Counted from the first letter of the stretch, positions 1 through 7,715 are shown. The stretch: DNA of 21,342 bases from Verrucomicrobiales bacterium (GCA_023253615.1 JALRFZ010000555.1:1-21342); one strand, 5' to 3'. A program made the numbers and translations. Notes: a model not told the origin generated them from the letters alone.

Positions 1-522
1 GAGGAATTCCGAGAAGAAGGGACTGTCTCCACACAGGAGCTCCTCCCAATGATCGATGGTGATGTTTTCCAGACGATAGGATTCCGTATCCTCCAAGGTC
101 ATGCCGGCATCCTCCAGCATCCAGGGCAAGGCGGGTTCATCCGGATTCCGGTGGATGATAAGGCGATCCACGCTCTGCCACACCGCCTCTCTGACCGACT
201 CGCTTTCTTCGCCCACTTGAATTTCGCAAACCACGAGGTCGAACGATCGGCGCAACAACTCGGCAATGATTGCCTCATGGATCCCGATATGTCCGCCCTC
301 GGGAATGGGCGCGTCGCCGGTCAGCGCCTCGAACACTTCGTAGAGGGCATGGACGAACTCCCCGCGATCGAGACGCTGCAGGATTCGTTCTTCGACGAGA
401 TCCGCGATCGGCTCGGCTTGGCTCAGATAGAGAAGCTCGTCGATCGGCAGGATGAGGGCGGAAAGGTCGGCCACGGAATACCGTTTGCCGGCTTTGCTGG
501 GGGCGTGAGGGCTGTTCCACAT
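1..522 (-). CDS. Hypothetical protein, C-terminus cut by window edge
   Basis: I do not recognise this protein. An open minus-strand frame runs from an ATG at 522 to position 1 without a stop (174 codons seen), so its 3' end lies outside the window. It starts MWNSPHAPSKAGKRYSVADL and continues with an amphipathic, helix-like acidic sequence (residues 20-70 rich in L, E and D). No signal peptide, membrane segment or known motif is visible. Codons prefer G/C at the third position, like the neighbouring genes, whereas the overlapping plus-strand frame (49-618) does not and runs into the repeat array. The sequence before the ATG is ACCCTCCC, a pyrimidine-rich tract rather than a Shine-Dalgarno site. 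No in-frame start is visible in the codons just upstream. It lies downstream of, and in the same direction as, the four-helix-bundle gene, with the 586-621 repeat array between them. Confidence 0.68.
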   Translation of the reverse strand, partial: MWNSPHAPSKAGKRYSVADLSALILPIDELLYLSQAEPIADLVEERILQRLDRGEFVHALYEVFEALTGDAPIPEGGHIGIHEAIIAELLRRSFDLVVCEIQVGEESESVREAVWQSVDRLIIHRNPDEPALPWMLEDAGMTLEDTESYRLENITIDHWEELLCGDSPFFSEFL

Positions 523-585
523 GGGAGGGTATGTATGAATTCTTTTTTCCGGGACGAAAGATTCAGGGGTTGTCTGGCGGGCGTC

Positions 586-621
586 GTCCGACGAGTCCGA
601 CCCGTCAGACCTGTCTGACGC
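586..621. repeat. Array of four 9-bp GTCnGAC-nn units, 3' side of four-helix gene
   Basis: Four consecutive 9-bp units are visible: GTCCGACGA, GTCCGACCC, GTCAGACCT and GTCTGACGC. The inner 16 bases, GTCAGACCTGTCTGAC (604-619), recur exactly at 1388-1403 on the other side of the gene. GTCAGAC and GTCTGAC are reverse complements separated by 2 bases. An outer inverted pair, GGCGTC (580-585) and GACGCC (617-622), encloses the array, so the whole 580-622 block can fold. The array overlaps the last codons and the TGA stop of the minus-strand four-helix-bundle gene. A degenerate extra unit, GTCTGGCGG, lies at 572-580. Confidence 0.85.
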
Positions 622-1336
622 CTTTGCAATCCGGGTAGCCACTGCACCCCCAGAATGCCTCGCCGGCCTGTTTCCCCTGCTTGGCGATACGCTGCCGCAT
701 GGGCTTGCCGCAGTCGGGGCAGGCCGGGGTCTCGGCGCCATCACGCGTCCTTTTCCGGGTCGCGTAGAGATTCTCGGTGAAGCCACCCTTTTCGGTGAAC
801 TCGCGGGCCTGGCCGCGCAGTTGCTGGCGCAAGAGGTAAGCCGCCTGATGCACCGCACAGAGCATCGCGTTCGCGGCCAGTTCGGGGGCGGCTTTGCCGA
901 CAAACTCCGCGAGGCCGGCCAATCCGTTCAAGCGCACCGCGCCGGACTTTGCCGCCGGGAGATCCTCGATGAAATCCTGCTGGAGACGATCGCGCATGGC
1001 CCGGCATTCGCGGGAATCCTTGTGCCAGACGCGCAGGCCATTCTGCCGGAGGAAACTCTCGTAGTCCTGCAGCAGCTCGTCGTTGAGGCTGGCCCGCGCC
1101 ACATTCGTCAGCTTCATTTCGGACTTCCGCGAAGTGGCCGCCGCCCCGCTGCCCTCGCTGATATTTCGGACCCCGCTGCGCGCCGCCTGCACCATTTGGT
1201 CGTGCGTGCGAACCGATTTCGGAATGAAACGCCGACAAAAGACGACCGTGGCATCGTAGACCGCCTCAGCCACCTTGTAGCTCCGCAGATGCCGGTAGCC
1301 GCCGTGGGGGAGGAGAGGGTCGTTGTCGGGAGTCAT
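605..1336 (-). CDS. Four-helix-bundle (S23/IVP-like) protein with C-terminal topoisomerase-type zinc ribbon ('suffix domain')
   Basis: The 243-aa protein has two parts. Residues about 15-180 resemble the S23/intervening-sequence four-helix-bundle family, with the conserved helix QAARSGVRNISEGSG at about 50-64 followed by SRKSEMKLTNVARASLNDEL. Residues 206-238 form a topoisomerase I-type zinc ribbon: C206-x2-C209, a GEAFWGC stretch, then C231-x5-C237. This fits what NCBI calls a four helix bundle suffix domain protein. The biochemical role is unknown; relatives include proteins encoded in 23S rRNA intervening sequences and the Avd accessory protein of diversity-generating retroelements, but no reverse transcriptase is nearby. 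I chose the ATG at 1336, where family-like sequence begins. An in-frame ATG at 1438 would add 34 residues by translating the repeat array as LSD/RSD triplets. The gene sits between two GTCnGAC arrays, which suggests a discrete cassette. Confidence 0.85.
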   Translation of the reverse strand: MTPDNDPLLPHGGYRHLRSYKVAEAVYDATVVFCRRFIPKSVRTHDQMVQAARSGVRNISEGSGAAATSRKSEMKLTNVARASLNDELLQDYESFLRQNGLRVWHKDSRECRAMRDRLQQDFIEDLPAAKSGAVRLNGLAGLAEFVGKAAPELAANAMLCAVHQAAYLLRQQLRGQAREFTEKGGFTENLYATRKRTRDGAETPACPDCGKPMRQRIAKQGKQAGEAFWGCSGYPDCKGVRQV

Positions 1337-1340
1337 GTTC

Positions 1341-1354
1341 AAATGGTTACATTT
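1341..1354 (-). other. Small hairpin just upstream of the four-helix-bundle start codon
   Basis: AAATG (1341-1345), loop GTTA and CATTT (1350-1354) form a perfect 5-bp stem with a 4-base loop. It ends 4 bases before the chosen ATG of the minus-strand gene. It lies where a ribosome-binding site would be, and none is visible. It could restrain translation, but at this length it may be chance. Confidence 0.35.
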
Positions 1355-1372
1355 CAGAGGGCGGCTGTCCAG

Positions 1373-1403
1373 AAAAAAGTCAGACAGGTCAGACCTGTCT
1401 GAC
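1373..1403 (-). terminator. Terminator-like hairpin plus T-run inside the 5' repeat array
   Basis: Read on the minus strand, GTCAGACAGG, a 5-base loop (TCTGA) and CCTGTCTGAC form a perfect 10-bp stem (1379-1403), followed at once by six T residues (1378-1373). This is the textbook shape of a Rho-independent terminator. It lies 37 bases upstream of the four-helix-bundle ATG and points the same way. No minus-strand gene lies immediately upstream for it to terminate (the next gene, at 1459, is on the plus strand). It may insulate the cassette from outside transcription or act as a leader attenuator. Confidence 0.6.
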
Positions 1404-1414
1404 AGGTCCGACAA
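1379..1414. repeat. Array of four 9-bp GTCnGAC-nn units, 5' side of four-helix gene
   Basis: Four consecutive 9-bp units are visible: GTCAGACAG, GTCAGACCT, GTCTGACAG and GTCCGACAA. The arrangement matches the array at 586-621, including an identical 16-base core (1388-1403). The unit length is a multiple of three, so the array is open in the frame of the downstream minus-strand gene and would read as Leu-Ser-Asp / Arg-Ser-Asp repeats if translated. Confidence 0.88.
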
Positions 1415-1458
1415 TGCGATTGCCTTAGACGAGTCCATCTGACACGATCCCCTACCCC

Positions 1459-2880
1459 ATGAAACCCCTCGCCCTCCTCTTCCTGGCGCTCGCGGCCTCC
1501 ACGGCCCTCGCCGCCGAAATCCACCACGCCCAGGGCGAGATGGCGGGCGAGCCGACGGCGAACTCGGTGCTCCTGCAATCGCGGCTCACCGCGATCACCG
1601 GTCCGGAGCTCGATGCGGACGGCGATGTGCCGGGCGCGGCGGGTGTAGCGTGTTTTGAGTGGAGCGAGTCGCCCAACTTCGTCCGGGCCGAACGCACCGG
1701 ATGGATCCGGGCAACCCCGGAGACCGACTTCATCGTCCGGGCGAAGCTCGGGAATCTGAAACCGGGCACGCTTTATCACTACCGCCTCGTCTTCGGACCG
1801 GACGAAACCTCGGCGGAGCCGGGGCAGGTATGCCGCTTCAAAACCCTTCCCGATCCGGCCTCGGACGCGCCGCTCTCCTTCCTCATGGGCAGTTGCCAGA
1901 ACTACGCCTTTTTCATGAACGGCGCGGACGGCAAGGGTCCCAGGGCTTCCGAGATCGACCGCCGCCTCGGCTACCCGTCCTACGCTGCGATGCTCGCGCT
2001 GAAACCCGACTTTTTCATCGGCACGGGCGACATCGTCTATTACGACCATCCCGCGAAGACCGCGGCCAAGACCCTGCCCGAACTGCGCAAGAAGTGGCAC
2101 GAGCAGTTCCGCTTTCCCCGCATGGTCGACTTCTTCGCGGTGACGCCGGCCTATTGGTTGAAGGACGATCACGATTTCCGCTACAACGACGCCGATCTTG
2201 ACGGGGAGAAGCTGCCGGCCTCGGGGACCGGCATCGAACTCTTCCGCGAACAGATGCCGATCCATCCTGCGGGCGACACGACCTCGCCGACTTACCGCAC
2301 CCATCGCGTCCACAAGGATCTGCAGCTCTGGTTCGTCGAGGGCCGCGACTACCGCTCGCCCAACACGATGCCCGACGGCCCTGACAAAACGATCTGGGGC
2401 GCGGAGCAGCGCGACTGGCTGCAACGCACCCTGAAGGAGAGCGACGCCACTTGGAAAGTCATCATCACCCCGACGCCCATGGTCGGACCCGACCGCGACA
2501 GCAAGAAGGACAACCACACCAACACCCGCGGCTTCCGCGAGGAGGCCGACCGCTTCTTCGCATGGCTCGCGGAGAACGGCGTCAAAAACGTGATGAGTTT
2601 CTGCGGCGATCGTCATTGGCAATATCACAGCGTGCATCCGACGGGCTTCGAGGAATTCTCCTGCGGCGCACTGAATGACGAGAACGCGATCCGCGGCGAG
2701 AGACCCGGCGGCAAGAACACGACCGATCCCGAAGGGCTCATCGACCAGCGTTTTCTTTATCCCGAACCGACCGGAGGGTTCCTGCAGGTCACGGTCGAGG
2801 GGAAGACGGGTACTCTTCGACTCGCGTTTGTGGATGATGAGGGGAAGGTGCTTTATAAATCATCCAAAATCCGCCCCTGA
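1459..2880 (+). CDS. PhoD-like alkaline phosphatase, exported
   Basis: This 473-aa protein belongs to the PhoD-type metallophosphatases, which release phosphate from phosphomono- or diesters outside the cytoplasm. A signal peptide is evident (MKPLALLFLALAASTALAAE, cleavage near residue 19). Residues about 25-135 form the N-terminal fibronectin-like domain typical of PhoD. The catalytic domain carries the expected metal-site motifs: GSCQN (144-148), GTGDIVYYD (188-196), DDHD (236-239) and FCGDRH (381-386), with a further conserved stretch, PTPMVGPDRD, at 338-347. The ATG at 1459 directly follows the C-rich tract CCCCTACCCC, with no Shine-Dalgarno sequence. It is divergent from the four-helix-bundle gene, and 123 bp separate it from the next plus-strand gene. 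The true substrate cannot be read from the sequence. Length and motifs look intact. Confidence 0.92.
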   Translation: MKPLALLFLALAASTALAAEIHHAQGEMAGEPTANSVLLQSRLTAITGPELDADGDVPGAAGVACFEWSESPNFVRAERTGWIRATPETDFIVRAKLGNLKPGTLYHYRLVFGPDETSAEPGQVCRFKTLPDPASDAPLSFLMGSCQNYAFFMNGADGKGPRASEIDRRLGYPSYAAMLALKPDFFIGTGDIVYYDHPAKTAAKTLPELRKKWHEQFRFPRMVDFFAVTPAYWLKDDHDFRYNDADLDGEKLPASGTGIELFREQMPIHPAGDTTSPTYRTHRVHKDLQLWFVEGRDYRSPNTMPDGPDKTIWGAEQRDWLQRTLKESDATWKVIITPTPMVGPDRDSKKDNHTNTRGFREEADRFFAWLAENGVKNVMSFCGDRHWQYHSVHPTGFEEFSCGALNDENAIRGERPGGKNTTDPEGLIDQRFLYPEPTGGFLQVTVEGKTGTLRLAFVDDEGKVLYKSSKIRP

Positions 2881-2900
2881 GTCGCCGCAAAGCCGCCCCC

Positions 2901-2950
2901 CGGCACGCTTGCTTCGGGTGACCGAATCCGCATAAGATCCGACCGTGCCG
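2901..2950. other. Nested inverted repeats between PhoD-like and dehydrogenase genes
   Basis: An outer pair, CGGCACG (2901-2907) and CGTGCCG (2944-2950), is perfectly complementary over 7 bp. It encloses a second hairpin, TTCGG (2913-2917), loop GTGA, CCGAA (2922-2926), whose loop fits the stable GNRA tetraloop class. A TTTTT run occurs further downstream (2981-2985), not directly after the stem, so this is not a classical terminator. It occupies most of the 123-bp gap and could be a processing or stability element, or part of the next gene's leader. Confidence 0.4.
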
Positions 2951-3003
2951 CCCAAGAACGACTCCCGGCGAAGACGACCCTTTTTCCTGAACCCCCTGCT
3001 CCG

Positions 3004-6000
3004 ATGAAATCCCCACATCGCCTCCTCCTTCCGGTTCTGTCCCTGCTCGCTCCGCTCACCGCCCTCGCCGGCGACGCCTGGGAATCACGCAGCCTCATCC
3101 CCAACTTCCACGCCGAAGGCGGTGCCGTCGGGGACCTCAACGGAGATGGCAAAGCAGATCTCGCCTACGGCCCCTTCTGGTTCGCGGGGCCGGATTTCAA
3201 GGAAGCAAAACGGTTCACGACCGGCGAACCCTTCGTCGCGGAAAAGGGCTACTCGGACAATTTCTTTGCCTTCATCCACGACGTGAACGGAGACGGCAAG
3301 AACGACATCCTCGTCTACGGCTTTCCCGGAAAGGAAGCGCGGCTTTACCTGAATCCCGGTGATCCGGCCTCCTCGACAAACTGGAAGATGTTTCCCGTCG
3401 CCGATCAGGTCGCGAACGAGTCGCCCCATTTCATCGACCTGATCCCGGGCGGTCTCCCCGAGATCGTGGGAGCGCGCGAGCAGGCCTACGGCTATTACGA
3501 AGCCGGTGCCGATCCCACCCAACCCTGGACCTGGCACGCCATTTCCGAAACGGGCGAAGCGGCGACGCCCTTCGGCCACGGACTCGGCGTCGGGGATCTC
3601 AACGGCGACGGACGCGCCGATGTCATCGAAAAGGCCTTCTGGTACGAACAACCCGCCGAGCCCGCGAAGGGACCCTGGCAAAAACACAAGTGGGCGCACC
3701 TTCCCTACGGCGGCGGCGGCGCGCAGATCCTCGTGCACGACGTCGATGGCGACGGCGACATGGATTTGATCAGCTCATACAACGCCCACGGCTACGGCCT
3801 CGGCTGGTTCGAGCAATACGAGCCGGGCAAGTTCGAGAAGCACGATCTCATGGGCGAGAGTTCGACGCAGAATCCCTTCGGTCTCGCTTTCTCGCAGATG
3901 CATGCGCTGGCCCTCGCCGACATGGACGGCGACGGACGCATGGACTTCGTCACCGGGAAACGCCACCTCGCGCACCAGGGCAAGGATCCCGGCGGCCTCC
4001 AGGAGCCGGTGCTCTACTGGTTCCGCAACACGCTCGATGCGGAGAAGAAGATCGAGTTCATCCCGCATGTCATCCACCACGACTCAGGCGTCGGAGTCGA
4101 GGTGAAGGTCGCCGACCTCAACGGAGACTCGCGTCCCGATGTGGTGAGCAGCAGCAAGAAGGGCCTGACGATCCATGTGCAGAAGGACGCGACCGCCCTT
4201 TCCTCGGCCGCGCGGGAACGATGGATGACTCCCGGTGGAAAACCGCAGGAGGGCTACGGCAGCGGCCTTTCGCCGAAGGACGCTCTCGCCCGCATGGAGG
4301 CACCGGAGGGCTTCTCGGTCGATCTCCTCGCCGCCGAACCGCAGGTGACCCAGCCCATCGCGATGAACTTCGATGCCCGAGGCCGCCTCTGGGTGATCGA
4401 GGGTCACACCTATCCGGTGCGCGAACCGGGCAACTACAACGAGGGCAAGGACCGCATCCTCATCTTCGAGGACGGCGACGGCGACGGCACCTTCGAGACG
4501 CGCAAGGTCTTCGCCGAGAAGATCAACCTTGCCAGCGGGATCGCGATCGGCTTCGGCGGCGTCTACGTCGGCGCGGCACCCAACTTCCTCTTTTATCCTG
4601 ACAAAGACCAAAACGACCTGCCCGACGGCGAACCCGAGATCCTCCTCGACGGATGGGGTTACCAGGACACCCACGAGACCCTCAACGCCTTCACGTGGGG
4701 TCCTGATGGCTGGCTCTACGGCTGCCACGGCGTCTTTACCCACTCGAAGGTGGGCAAACCCGGCACTCCCGAGGAGCAGCGCGAGAAAATCAACGCCGGC
4801 GTCTGGCGTTTTCATCCGGTGACGAAGGAGTTCGAGGTCTACGCGCACGGTTCGAGCAATCCATGGGGCGTCGATTACGATGCTCGGGGCGATTTCTTCA
4901 TCACCGCCTGCGTCATTCCCCACTTCTACCACCTCTCGCAGGGGGGGCGCTACCAGCGCCAGGCGGGGCAGCATTTCAACGTGAACACCTTCGACGACAT
5001 CAAGACGATCGCCGATCATTCGCACTACTCGGGCGACATCCGCTCCCACGCCTTCTGGGGGGCGAACAAGGAGAATCGACCGCCGGTGCAGAACGACACC
5101 TCGGCCCTCGGCGGCGGTCACGCCCACTGTGGCCTCGTGCTCTACCAGGCCGACGTCTTCCCGCCCAAGTATCGCGGCGACGCCTTCTTCCACAACCTGC
5201 ACGGGCACCGCATCGTGCGCGAGTCGATCGAACGCGACGGCTCGGGCAACGTGGTGCGGCATCGTCCCGATTTCCTCCTCGCCAACCATCACGACCACAT
5301 CGGGGTGGGGATTTTGTTAGGGCCGGACGGGGCGATCTATTTTTCCGACTGGACCGATCCCCAGACCTGCCACCACCGCGACGTCGAGATCTGGGATCGC
5401 AGCAACGGACGCCTCTACCGGGTGCGCTACGGCGACATGAAGAGCACGGTGACGAAACTGCCGGAGCTTTCCGACGCCGAACTCGTCGCGACGCTGGCGC
5501 ATGCGAACGTCTTTCATTCGCGTCACGCCCGCGTCACCCTCCAGGAACGTGCCGCCACCGGGACACTCGACCGGGCCGCCACGGAGGCCGCCTTGGCGAA
5601 AGTCGAAGCGGACGCATCGCTCCGCCTCAACGCGCTCTGGACCCGTCACGCCTGCGGACTGATCGATGAGGCGCGTCTGCTCGCGGCGCTCGATGACTCC
5701 GACGAGAATCTCCGCGGCTGGGCCGTCACCCTGCTCGGCGAAAAGAAGACCGCCCTTTCCGCCCCTGTCCTCGCGAAGATCGAGACGATGGCCGCCGACG
5801 ACTATTCGCTCTTCGTGCGCCGCCATCTCGCCTCGCTCCTGCAGCGTCTCCCGCTCGAGCAACGCTGGAAGATCGCCGAGGGTCTCATCGCCCACGCCCG
5901 CAGCACGAACGACCGCAACATCCCGCTCCTCTGCTGGTATGGCATCGAGCCGCTCGTCGAGGCCGATCCGGCCCGGGCTCTCGGCCTTGTCGGTCGCACG

Positions 6001-7668
6001 CCCTGGCCGATCTTGAAGGATTTCCTGACCCGCCGCGCCGCGGTCTTCCCCCAGGGACGCGAGGCCATCCTGTCCTCCCTGACCCAGGCCAAACAACCCG
6101 ACGATTTCGCGAACCGCGCCGGCCAGTTTCTCATCGCCCTCGCCAGCCTGCCTCCGGTGGAGAAGCCGGCGGGATGGGAGGCGGCCAAGGCTCATGGGAA
6201 AACCCTGACCAAAGACAAACCCGCTGTCGCCGAAACCCTGGACCGTCTCGGGGTGCGCTTCGGAGATACCGAATATTTCCCGAAATGGCGCGACCTCGCC
6301 CGCGACGCAAAGCAGCCTGCAACCGCACGCATCGAGGCGCTCGCCCTCCTCGATGTCGGCCGCGATCCCGGGCTCGGCGGACTCGCGCGCGAGCTCCTCG
6401 CCGTTCCCGCCCTGCAGCCCGGTGCCGTCTCCGCCCTGCGCCGCTTCGCCGGAGCGGAAACCGCGGAGGCGCTCGTGCCGCATCTCGCGAAATTCCCCCT
6501 CACCCTCCGCAACGAGGCGATCAACCTCCTCGCCGCGAAGCCGGACTCGGCCCTCGTCCTCCTCAAGGCGGTCGATGCGAAGACCCTGCCCTCCTCGCTC
6601 ATCTCGCCGGTGCTGCTCGACCAGTTCACCCGATTCAAGAATCCTGACATTGACACCTTGATCTCGAAGAACTGGGTCCGTGGCGGAGCCGGCGTCGACC
6701 TCGCCCAGCTCGCCGCCTCCATCGAGTCGTGGAAGAAGAAGCTGGGCCCGACCGTCATGGCCAAGGCCGATGCCTCGCGTGGACGCCAGACCTACACGAT
6801 GACCTGCGGCACCTGCCACCAGCTCTTCGGCGAGGGGATCGCCCTCGGTCCCGATCTGACCGGATCGAATCGCGCCGATCTCGCCTATGTGCTCGAAAAC
6901 GTCCTCGCCCCGAGCTCCGTCGTCGGAAAGGATTACCTGCTCCACGTTTTCTCGATGAAGGACGGATCGACCCTCAGCGGGATGATCCGCGGGGAGACCC
7001 CGGAGTTCGCCAAACTCGCCTTGCCCGGAGGCGCGACGGTGGACGTGAAGCTCGCCGATGTCGCGAAACGCGAGGAGATCCCGCAATCGCTCATGCCCGC
7101 GGGTTTGTTCGACGCGCTGCCGCTCGATCAGGTCGCCGATCTCGTGAAATACCTCGCCAGCCCCGGCCAGGTGCCCTTGCCGAATGAGAAAACTTCCGTC
7201 GATCCCAAGAGCGCGGTGCCGCCTCGCGCCGACGGCGTCATCCGTGTCGAGGGAGAGGACCTCGTCGAAAAGGCGACGGTGAAGCTCGGGAATGTCAGGG
7301 CCCAGGGCATGGCCGGCTTTGGTGCCGGCTGGTCCGGCAACCGCCAGCTCTGGTGGACCGGCGGGGCGCCCGGCGAAATCCTCACCCTGAAGGTCCCCGG
7401 CCTGAAACCCGGCACCTACCAGATCTCGCTTTTCCCCACGACCGCGGCCGATTACGCGATGATCCGCGTCGCCATCAACGGACAGCTCGCAGAGGCCGAT
7501 CTTTACACTCCCGGCGTCCTCCCCGCGCCGGAGATGCGTTTCGAAAAGGTCAACGTCAGTCCCGGAGAACCGCTCCAGATCGACATCCACCTCACCGGAT
7601 CGAACCCGGCGGCGAAGCCGAGCTACCTGTTCGGACTCGACCGGATCGAGGCGGTGCCGGCGAAGTGA
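3004..7668 (+). CDS. Giant secreted FG-GAP / PVC-type dehydrogenase / HEAT-like / cytochrome c fusion protein
   Basis: This 1554-aa protein has a signal peptide (residues 1-22, MKSPHRLLLPVLSLLAPLTALAG). Six Ca-binding-like FG-GAP/VCBS repeats follow, with DxNGDGxxD-type loops near residues 43, 92, 197, 245, 305 and 370. From residue 431 (MEAPEGFSVDLLAAEPQ) to about 805 it matches the 'membrane-bound dehydrogenase' domain of Pirellula/Verrucomicrobium type, a beta-propeller related to glucose/sorbosone dehydrogenases. Residues about 815-1240 look like HEAT-type helical repeats. A c-type heme domain follows with CGTCH at 1268-1272 and a candidate axial Met in SLMPAG, then a beta-rich C-terminal domain (about 1413-1554) resembling a carbohydrate-binding module. 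The likely role is periplasmic or outer-surface oxidation of a sugar or alcohol with electrons passed to heme; the substrate is unknown. The ATG follows CCCCCTGCTCCG. It may be co-transcribed with the PhoD-like gene. Confidence 0.9.
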   Translation: MKSPHRLLLPVLSLLAPLTALAGDAWESRSLIPNFHAEGGAVGDLNGDGKADLAYGPFWFAGPDFKEAKRFTTGEPFVAEKGYSDNFFAFIHDVNGDGKNDILVYGFPGKEARLYLNPGDPASSTNWKMFPVADQVANESPHFIDLIPGGLPEIVGAREQAYGYYEAGADPTQPWTWHAISETGEAATPFGHGLGVGDLNGDGRADVIEKAFWYEQPAEPAKGPWQKHKWAHLPYGGGGAQILVHDVDGDGDMDLISSYNAHGYGLGWFEQYEPGKFEKHDLMGESSTQNPFGLAFSQMHALALADMDGDGRMDFVTGKRHLAHQGKDPGGLQEPVLYWFRNTLDAEKKIEFIPHVIHHDSGVGVEVKVADLNGDSRPDVVSSSKKGLTIHVQKDATALSSAARERWMTPGGKPQEGYGSGLSPKDALARMEAPEGFSVDLLAAEPQVTQPIAMNFDARGRLWVIEGHTYPVREPGNYNEGKDRILIFEDGDGDGTFETRKVFAEKINLASGIAIGFGGVYVGAAPNFLFYPDKDQNDLPDGEPEILLDGWGYQDTHETLNAFTWGPDGWLYGCHGVFTHSKVGKPGTPEEQREKINAGVWRFHPVTKEFEVYAHGSSNPWGVDYDARGDFFITACVIPHFYHLSQGGRYQRQAGQHFNVNTFDDIKTIADHSHYSGDIRSHAFWGANKENRPPVQNDTSALGGGHAHCGLVLYQADVFPPKYRGDAFFHNLHGHRIVRESIERDGSGNVVRHRPDFLLANHHDHIGVGILLGPDGAIYFSDWTDPQTCHHRDVEIWDRSNGRLYRVRYGDMKSTVTKLPELSDAELVATLAHANVFHSRHARVTLQERAATGTLDRAATEAALAKVEADASLRLNALWTRHACGLIDEARLLAALDDSDENLRGWAVTLLGEKKTALSAPVLAKIETMAADDYSLFVRRHLASLLQRLPLEQRWKIAEGLIAHARSTNDRNIPLLCWYGIEPLVEADPARALGLVGRTPWPILKDFLTRRAAVFPQGREAILSSLTQAKQPDDFANRAGQFLIALASLPPVEKPAGWEAAKAHGKTLTKDKPAVAETLDRLGVRFGDTEYFPKWRDLARDAKQPATARIEALALLDVGRDPGLGGLARELLAVPALQPGAVSALRRFAGAETAEALVPHLAKFPLTLRNEAINLLAAKPDSALVLLKAVDAKTLPSSLISPVLLDQFTRFKNPDIDTLISKNWVRGGAGVDLAQLAASIESWKKKLGPTVMAKADASRGRQTYTMTCGTCHQLFGEGIALGPDLTGSNRADLAYVLENVLAPSSVVGKDYLLHVFSMKDGSTLSGMIRGETPEFAKLALPGGATVDVKLADVAKREEIPQSLMPAGLFDALPLDQVADLVKYLASPGQVPLPNEKTSVDPKSAVPPRADGVIRVEGEDLVEKATVKLGNVRAQGMAGFGAGWSGNRQLWWTGGAPGEILTLKVPGLKPGTYQISLFPTTAADYAMIRVAINGQLAEADLYTPGVLPAPEMRFEKVNVSPGEPLQIDIHLTGSNPAAKPSYLFGLDRIEAVPAK

Positions 7669-7680
7669 CGCCCTTGGGGA

Positions 7681-7708
7681 TTGACGGGACGATCGGCGGT
7701 GATAGTCT
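7681..7708 (+). promoter_or_regulatory. Candidate promoter for the small exported protein
   Basis: TTGACG (7681-7686) is a good -35 match. With a 16-bp spacer it is followed by TAGTCT (7703-7708), a poor -10 match (3 of 6). If used, transcription would begin almost at the ATG at 7716, giving a nearly leaderless mRNA, in keeping with the absence of a ribosome-binding site there. Confidence 0.28.
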
Positions 7709-7715
7709 GCGAAAC

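Noticed and set aside
49..618. 189-codon plus-strand frame at the left edge
   Set aside because: The minus-strand frame there has better codon bias and helix pattern, and the plus frame runs into the GTCnGAC array, ending in a VRPVRPV-type repeat artefact.
605..1336. Diversity-generating retroelement accessory gene (Avd)
   Set aside because: The fold is related, but there is no reverse transcriptase, template repeat or variable repeat in the window, and the zinc-ribbon suffix is not an Avd feature.
586..1414. CRISPR array
   Set aside because: The repeats are 9 bp and contiguous with no spacers, and no cas gene is present.
605..1414. Insertion sequence
   Set aside because: No transposase, terminal inverted repeats or target-site duplication can be seen; the flanking arrays are direct, so I call it only a candidate cassette.
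1354..2637. 427-codon minus-strand frame overlapping the PhoD-like gene
   Set aside because: It is antisense to intact PhoD catalytic motifs and lacks any family resemblance.
4084..5298. 404-codon minus-strand frame
   Set aside because: It is antisense to the same dehydrogenase gene, with a low-complexity Val/Ala/Arg-rich translation.
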